From: Mycobacterium innocens
Lineage (GTDB): Bacteria; Actinomycetota; Actinomycetes; Mycobacteriales; Mycobacteriaceae
Length of the DNA stretch: 64,000 nucleotides
NCBI RefSeq assembly: GCF_900566055.1
Contig: NZ_UPHQ01000036.1
Coordinates: forward strand, 1 to 64,000
Direction: 5' to 3'
Part shown: piece by piece, positions 9,898 through 19,218 of the stretch
Position numbering within the stretch: the stretch's first letter is position 1
How the letters are laid out: each line of letters begins with the position of its first letter
Made by a program: the position numbers and the translations under genes
The notes under the pieces: generated by a model
What the model was told of the DNA's origin: nothing
Databases searched by the model: none
The model's input: only the letters and a program-made list of their open reading frames with translations

Positions 9898-10585
9898 GGG
9901 CACTGGTTTACGGCGTGCCACCCGGGCCGTTCGAGGTCCCCGATGATGCCAACGCCCTTACCCAGAACCTGGCCCACAGCCCGACGGGGCTGCGGCAACT
10001 GCCCGACCCGCGGTTACTGCGCCCGGACTGGGTGATCACCCGACCGCGGCTGACGGGCATCTGCGGGTCTGATTCCAAGCAGATCCTGATGGACTTCGAC
10101 GAGCACGACGCCGACAACGCCATGGCCGCATTCTGTTCCTTCCCGCAGGTCATGGGCCACGAGGTGGTCGCCGACGTCGTCGAGCTGGGACCGGAGGCCC
10201 GCGGCGTCGAGGTGGGCCAGCGGGTCGTGCTCAATCCGTGGCTGTCCTGCGGGCCACGTGGCATCGAACCGCCGTGTCCGGCCTGCGAAGCCGGCGACTA
10301 CAGCCTGTGCTGGAGCTTCGCCGACGGTGACATCAAACCCGGAATCCACACCGGGCTGTCCGCCACGTGACCGGCGGGTACGCCGAGCTGATGCCCGCCC
10401 ACCACAGCATGCTGTTCGCCGTTCCCGACTCCGTTCCCGACGAGGCGGCCGTGTTCGCCGACCCGTTCTCGGTGTCGCTGCATGCGATCACCCGCCATCC
10501 GCCGCCGCGCTGCGGCCGGGTGCTGGTGCACGGCGCCGGCTCGCTCGGATTGTGTGCACTGGCGGTGACCGCGGCAACCTTGGTG
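9894..10585 (+). pseudogene. Zinc-type alcohol dehydrogenase, frameshifted and truncated
   Basis: The N-terminal GroES-like domain is readable from the ATG at 9894: LTGICGSDSKQIL, QVMGHEVVADVVELGPEARG, then four structural-zinc cysteines ending GDYSLCW. A TGA at 10368-10370 ends this frame. The protein continues in another frame as TGGYAELMPAHHSMLF through PDEAAVFADPFSVSLHA into the start of the NAD(P)-binding fold (VLVHGAGSLGLCALA). Homology then stops near 10575 and runs straight into AraC-type sequence. About the last 40 percent of the enzyme is missing, so it cannot work. Confidence 0.85.
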
Positions 10586-11322
10586 AGCCGGGTCGTCACA
10601 TCCACGATTTCCCGGCGCTGATACGTCCCCGCGGCGGGGGTGGTGTACGTGGCGGCCGCCGGTGAGGTGATCGACCCCGCTCAGGTGGGTGATGCCGACG
10701 ACGGGGTCGCGGTGTTCTTCGATCCCGCCGCGCTCGGTGAGGACGGCCGAACGCCGTGGCCGGCGTGGCGGGCGCACCCGCTGCTCTTCCCGTTCCTGCA
10801 CGGTCGGCCCGGTGGGCTGCTACGGCTGCAGGTGCCGATGGCCCGACGGTCGTCGGGGACCAGGCGATCCGGTCGATCGAAGCCGAACTGACCGGGCGGC
10901 TGGAGGGCTACCGGAAAACGGGCCTAGCCCATCTCACGCTGCTGCTGATCGACCTCGCCCGCCTGGCCGACGATGTGGTCGTCGACCTACGGCGCAGCGG
11001 TGAACCGCTGCTGGCTGAGGTGTTCGAGGTGATCGACCGGCGTCACGCCGAGCCGTTGTCGCTGCGTGATGTGGCGCGCGAGCTCGGCATGAGCCCGGGA
11101 CACCTGACCACTGTCGTGCGCCGCCGCACCGGACGCACGGTCGGCGAGTGGATCGTCGAGCGCCGCATGGCGCAGGCTCGCGGCTTGCTGGCCGACACCG
11201 ATCTTCCGGTCAGCGAGGTGGCCCGGCGGGTGGGCGTCGGCGATCCCGGCTACTTCAGCAGACTGTTCAGCCGCACCCATTGCGCCTCACCGCGGCAGTG
11301 GCGGGAGCTGGGCCGAGAGTGA
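10586..11322 (+). pseudogene. AraC-family transcriptional regulator, 5'-truncated and frameshifted
   Basis: Sequence typical of an AraC ligand-binding cupin (HIHDFPALI, then VVYVAAAGEVIDPAQV) begins abruptly after the dehydrogenase fragment. It switches frame near 10640 and again near 10835. From about 10840 one frame stays open to 11322. It carries both helix-turn-helix units (LSLRDVARELGMSPGHLTTV and VSEVARRVGVGDPGYFSRLF). The ligand-binding half is broken, but the DNA-binding half alone could still be translated, for example from an internal start. The original start is lost, apparently in the same deletion that removed the dehydrogenase 3' end. Confidence 0.8.
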
Positions 11323-11377
11323 ATCTCACGACGGCTTCGCGGCGTGTCGCGTCGTACGGTTCACAGTCGGCGCGCAG

Positions 11378-12049
11378 CTAAGTATTGGCGCGGAGATAAC
11401 CGTAGACGCCGGCGAAATTGCGGTTCACGTCCTCGGGAATGGGCACCGGCCCGCCGAGAGCGCGTGCGCCCCAGACGATTTGGGCGGTCCGTTCGACCAG
11501 GGCGGTGACGTGCAAGACCTTGTCCGGCCGGGGCCCGACGGCCACCAGGCCGTGGTTGGCGATCAGGGCTGCGGCGCGGTCCTGCAAAGCCCGCACCGCG
11601 TTGCGCCCCACCTCGGGAGTGCCGGACGCGGCGTATTCGGTGCAGCGCACGTCCCCGCCGCAGTAGACGGCGAACTCGTCGATGCAGGCCGGAATCGGCT
11701 GATGGGCGATGGCGAACATGGTCGCCCAAACCGGATGGCTGTGGATGACGCTGCCGATGTCGTCGAACGCCTGGTAACACGCCAGATGCAGCTTCATCTC
11801 CGTCGACGGCGAGCGGCCCGGCTTGGCTTGCAGTACAGCGCCTTCCGGGTCGACGAGTACCAGGTCATCGAGGACCATGTCGCTGTAGTCGACCGAGGAC
11901 GGCGTGATCACGATGTTGCCGTCGCAGCGCCGGGCGGAGATATTGCCCGCCGTTCCTTCGACCAGGCCGCGCCGCAGCATGTCTTGAGCGGCCGCCAGCA
12001 CCGCAGCCTCCGGGTTCACGACGGATTTCGCGGATTTCACCGATGTCAT
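11378..12049 (-). CDS. fucA: Class II aldolase (L-fuculose-phosphate aldolase family)
   Basis: The 223-residue product matches Rv0727c. Zinc ligands are present: His103 and His105 in VIHSHPVWAT and His166 in IANHGLVAVG. Glu84 in PSTEMKLH is the likely catalytic acid. The family cleaves sugar phosphates to DHAP or glyceraldehyde products; the true substrate here is unproven. It overlaps the serA2 stop by 4 bases (same strand). The pair once stood divergent to xylB, suggesting a pentose or deoxy-sugar pathway whose kinase is now broken. Confidence 0.85.
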   Translation of the reverse strand: MTSVKSAKSVVNPEAAVLAAAQDMLRRGLVEGTAGNISARRCDGNIVITPSSVDYSDMVLDDLVLVDPEGAVLQAKPGRSPSTEMKLHLACYQAFDDIGSVIHSHPVWATMFAIAHQPIPACIDEFAVYCGGDVRCTEYAASGTPEVGRNAVRALQDRAAALIANHGLVAVGPRPDKVLHVTALVERTAQIVWGARALGGPVPIPEDVNRNFAGVYGYLRANT

Positions 12050-13035
12050 GAGCCGAGCACCTCCGGGTTGACGATATGGGTGGGCCGGTTGCCGGACAGC
12101 AGCGCCTCCAGGTCGTCGGCCACCAGCTGCGCCTGCCGGGCCTCAGTGTTCCACGTTGCCCCGCCGATGTGTGGGGTGAGCACGACGTTGGGCAGGCCCG
12201 TCAGCGGATGCTCGGCCGGCAGCCATTCCCCGGCGAAGTGGTCCAACCCGGCGGCGGCCACCTTGCCGCCGCGCAACGCCTCCACCAACGCGTCGATGTC
12301 GTGCAGCTGCGCCCGGGCGGTGTTGAGGAAGACGACGCCGTCGCGCATGGCCGCGAACTGCTCAGCGCCGATCATGCCCACGGTGTCGTCGGTGACCGGT
12401 GCATGTAGGGAGATGACGTCGGATTCGGCGAGCAACTCGTCGAGGCCGTGGCGGGCTTCGTCGTTGTACGGGTCGTGGGCGATGACCCGCAAACCCAGCC
12501 CGGAAAGCCGCCACCGCACAGCTCTGCCCACCGCACCCAGACCCACCAGACCCGCGGTGAGCCCGGCGATCTCCCAGCCGCGGAACCGCCGATAGGGAAT
12601 CAAACCGTCGCGAAACATGTTGCCGGAGCGCACATCTGCGTCTGCGGTGAGCACGTGACGGGTGGCGGCCAGCAGTAGCGCTACCGTCATCTCGGCGACC
12701 GCGTCGGCGTTGCGGGCCGGGGTCTTCAGCACCGGGACGCCGGCCGCGGTGGCGTCAGCGATGTCGACATTGTTGGGATCCCCACGGGTGGCCGCTACGG
12801 CAATCAGGGCCCGCGACCTCTGCTCGAAAACCGGACCGTTGACCGAATCCGATTCCACCACAACGATATCGGCGGCTTCGGCGACGATCCGTTGAGCCAG
12901 CTGCTCGGCGCTGTAGATGCGCAGTGGGGTCTGGTCTATCCAGGGGTCGTACACGACATCGGCCAGGTGCTGTAGTTTGGCCAGCCCCGGTCCCCGCAGC
13001 GGGGCCGTCACCAGGGCGCGCGGTCGAGACGTCAC
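12046..13035 (-). CDS. serA2: D-2-hydroxyacid dehydrogenase, SerA2-like
   Basis: This is a 329-residue NAD-dependent 2-hydroxyacid dehydrogenase corresponding to Rv0728c. The Rossmann motif is GLVGLGAVGRAV. The catalytic Arg is in FLNTARAQLHD, and the His is in VLTPHIGGATWN. GTG at 13035 gives the N-terminus VTSRPRALVTAPLRG, close to the M. tuberculosis protein; a TTG at 13044 would add three residues. There is no ACT domain, so this is unlikely to be the biosynthetic phosphoglycerate dehydrogenase. It is translationally coupled to fucA. Confidence 0.83.
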   Translation of the reverse strand: MTSRPRALVTAPLRGPGLAKLQHLADVVYDPWIDQTPLRIYSAEQLAQRIVAEAADIVVVESDSVNGPVFEQRSRALIAVAATRGDPNNVDIADATAAGVPVLKTPARNADAVAEMTVALLLAATRHVLTADADVRSGNMFRDGLIPYRRFRGWEIAGLTAGLVGLGAVGRAVRWRLSGLGLRVIAHDPYNDEARHGLDELLAESDVISLHAPVTDDTVGMIGAEQFAAMRDGVVFLNTARAQLHDIDALVEALRGGKVAAAGLDHFAGEWLPAEHPLTGLPNVVLTPHIGGATWNTEARQAQLVADDLEALLSGNRPTHIVNPEVLGS

Positions 13036-13065
13036 GTATGCCAATGCTGGCGTACCGTGGCGCCC

Positions 13066-13935
13066 GTGTCACGTGAAGCCGTCACAATGGGCATCGACAT
13101 CGGCAGCACAGCGGTCAAAGCGGTGGTCGCCGACGAGAACGGCAACGTCAAAGCGCGGGTGCGGATCCCGCATCAGCTGCGGGTGGCGTCGCCCGACCGG
13201 CTGGAGCACGATGCCGACGAGGCCTGGCGGCGGGGGCCGTTGGCGGCCCTGGACCAGCTGGCCCCTGCCGCTGCCAAAGCGGTGGCCGTTTCGGCGATGG
13301 TGCCCTCGCTGACCGCCGTCGACTCCGACGGCCGGCCCGTCACCCCGGACTGCTGTACGGCGACAGCAGGGGCCGGATACCCGGGGCAAGAGCCAGATCG
13401 GCGGGGCCAGCAATGCCGGGGGCTTGTTTCTCGGCTGGGTGGATCGCGTTGTGGCATCGGGTGATCCGGCTGCTGCCGATCCACGCCGGGTACCGATCTG
13501 GCTGCCTTACATTCGTGGCGAACGCACGCCGTTCCATGATCCCGACCGCCGGGCGCTGCTCGACGGCCTGGACTCACCCAGGACCCCGCATCGGTTCGGC
13601 GGGCGGCCTTCGAAGCATCGGGCTTCGTGGTTCGCCAGCTGATCGAGTTGAGCGGGGCGCCGGCCTTGCGGCTCGTCGCATCCGGTGGCGGCACCCGCGT
13701 CCAACCCTGGCTGCAGGCCATCGCCGAGGCGACCGGCCGGCCGGTGCAGGTGTCCCGCGTGGCCGAGGGAGCTGCCCTGGGCGCGGCTTTCCTCGGGCGC
13801 ATGGCGGCCGGTCTGGAGTCGTCGATCACCGACGCCGCCCGCTGGGCCTCGATCGAGCGGGTCGTGGAACCCCGTCTGGACTGGATCGGTCCGACCAAAC
13901 AGCGCTATCGGCGGTTCCTGGAGCTCAGTGGATCA
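13066..13935 (+). pseudogene. xylB: Xylulokinase-like sugar kinase, three lesions
   Basis: GTG at 13066 starts a FGGY-kinase N-terminus (VTMGIDIGSTAVKAVVADENG), matching Rv0729. One G is missing from the run near 13347. The sequence then jumps from LLYGDSRGRIP to KSQIGGASNAGGLFLGWVDR near 13388, which removes roughly 150 residues including the middle of the kinase. A further frameshift near 13595 separates PYIRGERTPFHDPDRRALL from FVVRQLIELSGAPALR. The ATP-site glycine motif (VASGGGTRVQPWLQ) survives in the last part. The gene is dead. Confidence 0.88.
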
Positions 13936-13966
13936 AAGTGGCCTAGCGGGTGGCGCGACACCGGGT

Positions 13967-14653
13967 ATGTCGTTCTACGCTTATGCAATGACAGACCACG
14001 ACCAGACTGCCGTCCGCCGCGAGATCGCAGATGCCTTGTACGCCGCACTTGAACGTCGGCACGAGGTCGCCGACGCCATTGTCGAGGCCGAGAACAAAGC
14101 GGCCGCGGTCGAGGCGATCGTGACGCTGCTGGGCACCTCGCATGTGGCCGCCGAAGCGGTGATGAGCATGTCCTTCGACCAGCTCACCCAGGATGCGCGC
14201 AAGCAGATCCTGGCCGAACTCGAAGACCTGAACCAACAGCTGACTTTCGCCGCGAAAGACCGTCCGGCCAGCTTCGGCGAGAGCCTGGAGCTGCGGCCCT
14301 TCTCCGCCGACGAAGACCGTGACATCTTCGCCGCACGCACCGCGGAAATGGGTGCGGCCGGCGACGGTTCCGGCGGGCCCGCCGGCAACCTCGATGACGA
14401 GATCAGGGCGGCGATCAGCCGAGTCGACGACGAGGAGGCGGCCTGGTTTGTCGCCGTCGATTCCGGGGAGAAGGTCGGCATGGTGTTCGGCGAGCTTCTC
14501 CACGGCGAGGTGAACGTCCGGATCTGGATACGCCCCGAGCACCGTAAGAAGGGTTACGGCACGGCGGCACTGCGTAAGTCGCGCTCGGAGATGGCGTGGG
14601 CTTTCCCGGCCGTTCCCATGGTCGTCCGCGCGCCGGCAGCCCATCCGGCCTAG
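13967..14653 (+). CDS. GNAT-family acetyltransferase, Rv0730-like
   Basis: The 228-residue product has a helical N-terminal half (AIVEAENKAAAVEAIVTLLG, MSMSFDQLTQDARKQIL). A GNAT fold follows, with strand VGMVFGELLHGEVNVRIWI and the acetyl-CoA loop RPEHRKKGYGTAALRKS. The N-terminal half resembles a DNA gyrase/topoisomerase IV A-like helical segment, which is common in this family. The acceptor is unknown. I chose ATG 13967; ATG 13988 (TDHDQTAVRREIADAL) is an equally reasonable start. The gene follows dead xylB but shows no damage itself. Confidence 0.75.
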   Translation: MSFYAYAMTDHDQTAVRREIADALYAALERRHEVADAIVEAENKAAAVEAIVTLLGTSHVAAEAVMSMSFDQLTQDARKQILAELEDLNQQLTFAAKDRPASFGESLELRPFSADEDRDIFAARTAEMGAAGDGSGGPAGNLDDEIRAAISRVDDEEAAWFVAVDSGEKVGMVFGELLHGEVNVRIWIRPEHRKKGYGTAALRKSRSEMAWAFPAVPMVVRAPAAHPA

Positions 14654-14662
14654 TGGTTAAAG

Positions 14663-15571
14663 TTAAAGCGTTGCGGTGACGGCAACGATGTCGCCGAGCT
14701 GCGACATGTCGTTATCGGGTAGGACGCGACCGTAATCGGTGAACAACTCCCGGCGTCGCCGGGTGCCCACCTGCCAGCCCCGGCCGGTCAGGTACTCCAC
14801 GACGTTGCTGCGCTCGCCGTCGTAGAACAGTCCCGACAGGTCGATATCGCAACCCAATGTGGCCCACCGCTGGTTGAACTCCTGGGCACGCTGCGCCATC
14901 GTCGATCCGGTGTCGGGATGGTACTCGGTGGCCAGCCTGCTTCCGGGCGCGCTCAGCTCGCTGATGTTGTCGAACAGGCGGTCCTGGGCATCGGGCGGCA
15001 GGTACATCAGCAAGCCCTCCGCGCTCCAGGCCGTTGGTTTCGTGCCGTCGAATCCCTTGTGACGCAACGCATTCGTCCAGTCATCGCGTAGGTCGATGCT
15101 GACCGTTCGGCGCCGTACCGCGGGGACGGCGCCCATTGCCGACATGGTGCTGGTCTTGAACTCGACAACCTCGGGCTGATCGACTTCGTAGACCACGCTG
15201 TCACCCGGCCAGGGCAACCGATAGGCCCGGGCGTCGAGGCCGGCAGCCAAGATGACGTATTGGCGAAGCCCGTCGCGGGCGGCATCGCAGAAGTATTCGT
15301 CGAAGAACCGGGTGCGCACCGCGATCGACTCCGTGATGACCTGTAATTCGCGGTCGGCTTCCTCGTCATGGGGTATGTCGCCGTCGACCAGGCGAGCGAA
15401 GAAGTCGAGGCCGACCGCGCGCACCAGCGGTGCGGCGAACGGGTCGTCGACGATCGGGTCGGTTGCCGTGGACGCCAGCGCGCGGGCGGCCGCGACCATC
15501 GTCGCCGTGGCGCCGACGCTGGATGCCAAATCCCAGCTGTCGCCGGGGGATCGGGATGAGTCGATTGCCAT
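14663..15571 (-). CDS. SAM-dependent methyltransferase, Rv0731c-like (TIGR00027)
   Basis: This is a 302-residue intact paralogue with [37 protein letters not shown], the SAM-site [29 protein letters not shown] and WSAEGLLMYLPPDAQDRLF. In M. tuberculosis Rv0731c also lies just upstream of secY, so this copy is the positional orthologue. It starts with ATG at 15571, immediately next to the divergent P450 remnant. The substrate is unknown. Confidence 0.87.
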   Translation of the reverse strand: MAIDSSRSPGDSWDLASSVGATATMVAAARALASTATDPIVDDPFAAPLVRAVGLDFFARLVDGDIPHDEEADRELQVITESIAVRTRFFDEYFCDAARDGLRQYVILAAGLDARAYRLPWPGDSVVYEVDQPEVVEFKTSTMSAMGAVPAVRRRTVSIDLRDDWTNALRHKGFDGTKPTAWSAEGLLMYLPPDAQDRLFDNISELSAPGSRLATEYHPDTGSTMAQRAQEFNQRWATLGCDIDLSGLFYDGERSNVVEYLTGRGWQVGTRRRRELFTDYGRVLPDNDMSQLGDIVAVTATL

Positions 15572-15649
15572 GTGTTTTGGGATTCAGACCGCGTCGATGT
15601 GAAGGACTTCCCCTACAGTGTGCCCCTGGCTCTGACCGTCCAAGATAGC

Positions 15650-16480
15650 TGGTGCAGAGCGTGTCCATGCCGTCGATTACGGTGGACCGGGCTCCAAGAC
15701 CGCCGGCTATTCGACGTGCCGCGGCCGCCGGTACCGGTCGGTGCGCTGGACCATGCGCCGCTACCCGAGGATCCGCTGCGCTGGCTGGACGACATATTCG
15801 TCGGCTATCTGGTGGAGCGGCGACGCGAACCCCGCGCGGATGTGCTGACGCAGCTGGCCACCGCGCGCTATCCCGACGGGACGACGCCCGAGGTCGCCGA
15901 CATCGCCAGGAGCGCCACCCTGCTCTTCACCGCCGGACGGGGGGCCACCGCGTTCATGCTGAGCTGGTCGGTTCGGCTGCTGGCCGAGCGTCCCGACCTG
16001 GCGGAGCAACTGCGCGCCGACCGCAGCGCGATTCCGCGGTTCGTCGAGGAGGTCCTGCGCATGGAAAGCCCGGTAAAAAGCGACTTCCGGCTGGCCCGCA
16101 AGACCACCCGGGTGGGCGATGTCGTGATCCCGGCCGGCACCACCGTGATGCTCTGTCCCGGCGCAATCAACCGTGATCCCCGAGAATTCGCCGCGCCCAA
16201 CGAGTTTCGCCTGAACCGAAGCAACACCCGCGACCATATGGCATTCGGTCGCGGCGCACATTCGTGTCCTGGCGCGTCGCTGGCCCGCGTCGAGGCCCGC
16301 ATTTCGATCGAATGCATCCTGGAGCGGCTAACCGAAATCAGGCTCAACAGCGCCGAGCATGGGGCGACTGATGACCGGCGATTCAGCTATGAGCCGGCGT
16401 ACACCCTGCGTGCGCTGACCGGCTTGCACCTCGAGTTCGCGCCGGCTTTGCCTCAGCCCCCGAATTCGGCCGAGATGTAG
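15650..16480 (+). pseudogene. Cytochrome P450, N-terminally truncated
   Basis: The C-terminal ~250 residues of a P450 are readable: the I-helix LLFTAGRGATAFMLSW, the ExxR motif in EEVLRMESPV, and the heme loop FGRGAHSCPGASLARVEARI with its cysteine ligand. About 170 N-terminal residues are missing, and the sequence before about 15720 has no P450 match. The open frame starts one base after the divergent methyltransferase start, which suggests that a deletion replaced the 5' end. A P450 without its substrate-recognition half is not expected to work. The end overlaps the 3' end of the convergent methyltransferase remnant. Confidence 0.82.
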
Positions 16481-17124
16481 ACCACCTCGCCGAAGGGCGC
16501 GTCGTCGCCGTCGACGGGCGGCAGTCCGTGTCGGGCGAACAGCTCGGTGTTGCTCACCCCGGCGATCCGCCAACCATGGGCGGCCAGATACGTGTCCGCG
16601 TCGGTGCGGTCGTCGAAATACAGCAGAGCCGCCATGTCGAGATCGAAGCCGTGGCGACTCCACCGCTCGTTCTGGCGCCGCATGCGCCGTCGCAGCTCTT
16701 CTCGGTTGAGATCGTTGCCGTCGAGCAGACCCTCGGTGGCGAACCGGCTGCCCGGTGCGCTGTGGGCGGTGACCTGATCCGGCAGCCGGTCCTGGGCCTG
16801 CGCCGGCAGGTAACCGAGCAGCCCTTCAGCGGACCAGGCGGTTGGCTGGGCCGAGTCGAAGCCGGCTTCGCGCAATGCCGCCGGCCAGTCGTCACGCAAG
16901 TCGACCGCGACCGGGCGCCGATCGGCCGTCGGCTGAAGAAATCCACGCCCACCGCTTTGACCAGCGGCTCGGCGAAGTGGTCGCTGGCAATGGCTCCGGC
17001 GCCGTCGGCGTCCCGGCAGGCCGCCCCCCGCGCGTGCGGCCGCCACCATGGTGGCCGTCAAACCCACGCTGGAAGCCAGATCCCAGGTGTCGCCCTCGAA
17101 GCGCGCGCTACCCAATTGCGTCAT
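16453..17124 (-). pseudogene. Third TIGR00027 methyltransferase, internal deletion and frameshift
   Basis: ATG at 17124 begins a good family start ([20 protein letters not shown]). A frameshift near 17030 then moves [20 protein letters not shown] and VGVDFF into another frame. A deletion near 16935 joins this to [17 protein letters not shown] in the first frame. The missing segment contains the SAM-binding GLDARAYRL signature, so the product would be inactive. The reading frame happens to stay open to the end, giving an intact-looking 224-residue frame with a scrambled stretch of about 25 residues. Confidence 0.85.
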
Positions 17125-17348
17125 TTGTTTGCCCTCCGCCGGCCACTCATGGATACTTAGCACGGGTAACGAACTATTGACACTGTACCCCTCACCCGGC
17201 GCCGCCACGGCCACCCTGGCAAGTACCGCCCACATCAGCTGTTAATCTCGTAACGGTTTGACGCGCTGTAGATAATGCGGCCGTACGTCCTGGCCTGCGA
17301 GTGTTGGGCGCGTAATGCAGGATGACCCCCGCTGCGCAGGAGGAAGTA

Positions 17349-18674
17349 GTGCTTTCGGCTTTCATCTCATCGCTGCGTACAGTCGACCTGAGACGGAAGA
17401 TCCTCTTCACGCTGGGCATCGTGGTGCTGTACCGGGTCGGCGCCTCGCTGCCGTCTCCGGGCGTCGACTTCCCGCACGTCCAGCAGTGCATCAAACAGGC
17501 CAGCAGCGGCGAAGCCGGCCAGATCTACTCGCTGATCAACCTGTTCTCCGGTGGTGCGCTGCTCAAGCTCACGGTGTTCGCGGTCGGGGTGATGCCTTAC
17601 ATCACGGCCAGCATCATCGTGCAGCTGCTGACCGTCGTCATTCCCAGATTTGAGGAACTGCGTAAGGAAGGCCAGTCCGGTCAGGCCAAGATGACGCAGT
17701 ACACCCGTTATCTGGCGATCGCGCTGGCGATTCTGCAGGCCACCAGCATCGTGGCGCTGGCGGCCAACGACCAGCTGCTGCAAGGCTGCCGCGAGAAAAT
17801 CATCGCCGACGACAGCATTTTCACCCTGGTCGTCATCGTGCTGGTGATGACCAGTGGCGCGGCGCTCGTGATGTGGATGGGCGAGTTGATCACCGAACGC
17901 GGCATCGGCAACGGCATGTCGCTGTTGATCTTCGTCGGCATCGCCGCCCGCATTTATCCGGAAGGGCATGACATCCTGGAAAGCCGCGGCGGCGCGGTCT
18001 TCGCCGCGGTCTGCGTGGCCACGCTGATCATCATCGTCGGCGTGGTTTTCGTCGAGCAGGGCCAGCGCCGCATCCCGGTGCAGTACGCCAAACGGATGGT
18101 GGGCCGGCGGATGTACGGCGGAACGTCGACGTATCTGCCGCTCAAGGTCAACCAGGCCGGCGTCATCCCGGTGATCTTCGCCTCGTCGCTGATCTACATT
18201 CCGCACTTGATCACTCAGCTGGTCCGCAGTGGCACCGGGGGTCTCGGCCGCGGCTGGTGGGACAAGTTCGTCGCCACCTACCTGTCCGACCCCAGCAACC
18301 TGGGCTATATCACCATCTACTTCGGCCTGATCATCTTCTTCACCTATTTCTATGTGTCGATCACGTTCAATCCCGACGAGCGTGCCGATGAAATGAAAAA
18401 GTTCGGCGGCTTCATTCCAGGCATCCGTCCGGGCCGCCCGACCGCTGATTACCTGCGTTATGTGCTGAGCCGGATTACCCTGCCGGGTTCGATCTACCTC
18501 GGCGTGATCGCGGTGTTGCCCAATCTGTTCCTCCAGATCGGCGCCAGCGGCGGAGTTCAGAACCTACCCTTCGGGGGTACCGCGGTCCTGATCATGATCG
18601 GTGTCGGTTTGGATACGGTCAAACAGATCGAGAGTCAGCTCATGCAGCGCAACTACGAAGGGTTCCTCAAGTGA
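17349..18674 (+). CDS. secY: Preprotein translocase subunit SecY
   Basis: The 441-residue product has ten hydrophobic segments and the SecY signatures [27 protein letters not shown] and [19 protein letters not shown]. SecY forms the SecYEG channel. GTG at 17349 is chosen because AGGAGGAA lies at 17338-17345 and because the length then equals the M. tuberculosis protein. A TGTAGATAAT sequence near 17267-17276 could be an extended -10 element, but I see no good -35. It overlaps adk by 4 bases. Confidence 0.97.
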   Translation: MLSAFISSLRTVDLRRKILFTLGIVVLYRVGASLPSPGVDFPHVQQCIKQASSGEAGQIYSLINLFSGGALLKLTVFAVGVMPYITASIIVQLLTVVIPRFEELRKEGQSGQAKMTQYTRYLAIALAILQATSIVALAANDQLLQGCREKIIADDSIFTLVVIVLVMTSGAALVMWMGELITERGIGNGMSLLIFVGIAARIYPEGHDILESRGGAVFAAVCVATLIIIVGVVFVEQGQRRIPVQYAKRMVGRRMYGGTSTYLPLKVNQAGVIPVIFASSLIYIPHLITQLVRSGTGGLGRGWWDKFVATYLSDPSNLGYITIYFGLIIFFTYFYVSITFNPDERADEMKKFGGFIPGIRPGRPTADYLRYVLSRITLPGSIYLGVIAVLPNLFLQIGASGGVQNLPFGGTAVLIMIGVGLDTVKQIESQLMQRNYEGFLK

Positions 18675-19216
18675 GAGTCGTTTTGCTGGGACCGCCCGGG
18701 GCGGGCAAGGGGACGCAAGCCCAAAAGCTGGCCGAGAAGCTGGGGATCCCGCAGATCTCCACCGGCGAGCTGTTCCGGCGAAACATCGAAGACGGCACCA
18801 AGCTGGGCATCGAGGCCAAGCGGTACCTGAGCGCCGGTGACCTGGTGCCGTCCGATCTGACCAACGAACTCGTCGACGATCGGTTGAACAACCCCGACGC
18901 GGCCAACGGTTTCATCCTGGACGGATACCCACGATCGGTGGAACAGGCCAAGGCGCTGCACGCGATGCTCGAACGCCGGGGGACCGACATCGATGCCGTG
19001 CTGGAGTTCCGGGTGTCGGAGGAGGTGTTGCTGGAGCGGCTCAAAGGCCGTGGCCGCGCCGACGACACCGACGAGGTGATCCTCAACCGGATGAAGGTTT
19101 ACCGCGACGAGACCGCGCCGCTGCTGGAGTACTACAGCGGCCAACTGAAGACCGTCGACGCGGTTGGCACCATGGACGAAGTGTTCGCTCGCGCGTTGCG
19201 GGCCCTGGGGAAGTAG
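18671..19216 (+). CDS. adk: Adenylate kinase
   Basis: The 181-residue product is the short-type adenylate kinase without a zinc lid, as usual in mycobacteria. It has P-loop [10 protein letters not shown] (residues 7-16), the NMP-binding [10 protein letters not shown] segment, [10 protein letters not shown] and the lid-region [11 protein letters not shown]. It interconverts ATP and AMP with ADP. The GTG start overlaps the secY stop, and the methionine aminopeptidase gene follows after 2 bases. Confidence 0.97.
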   Translation: MRVVLLGPPGAGKGTQAQKLAEKLGIPQISTGELFRRNIEDGTKLGIEAKRYLSAGDLVPSDLTNELVDDRLNNPDAANGFILDGYPRSVEQAKALHAMLERRGTDIDAVLEFRVSEEVLLERLKGRGRADDTDEVILNRMKVYRDETAPLLEYYSGQLKTVDAVGTMDEVFARALRALGK

Positions 19217-19218
19217 CC

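Noticed and set aside
9894-14000. Frameshifts as sequencing errors
   Set aside because: They coincide with large deletions in the same genes, and the ribosomal, ESX and cell-wall genes show none. Decay explains this better, though single-base shifts in G/C runs (13347, 22805) should still be checked in reads.
16925-17124. Using the 5' half of the third methyltransferase as a functional gene
   Set aside because: The SAM-binding motif is deleted, so an open frame is not evidence of function.
17176-17181. TTGACA as a secY -35 element
   Set aside because: No -10 element lies at a suitable distance downstream on the plus strand.
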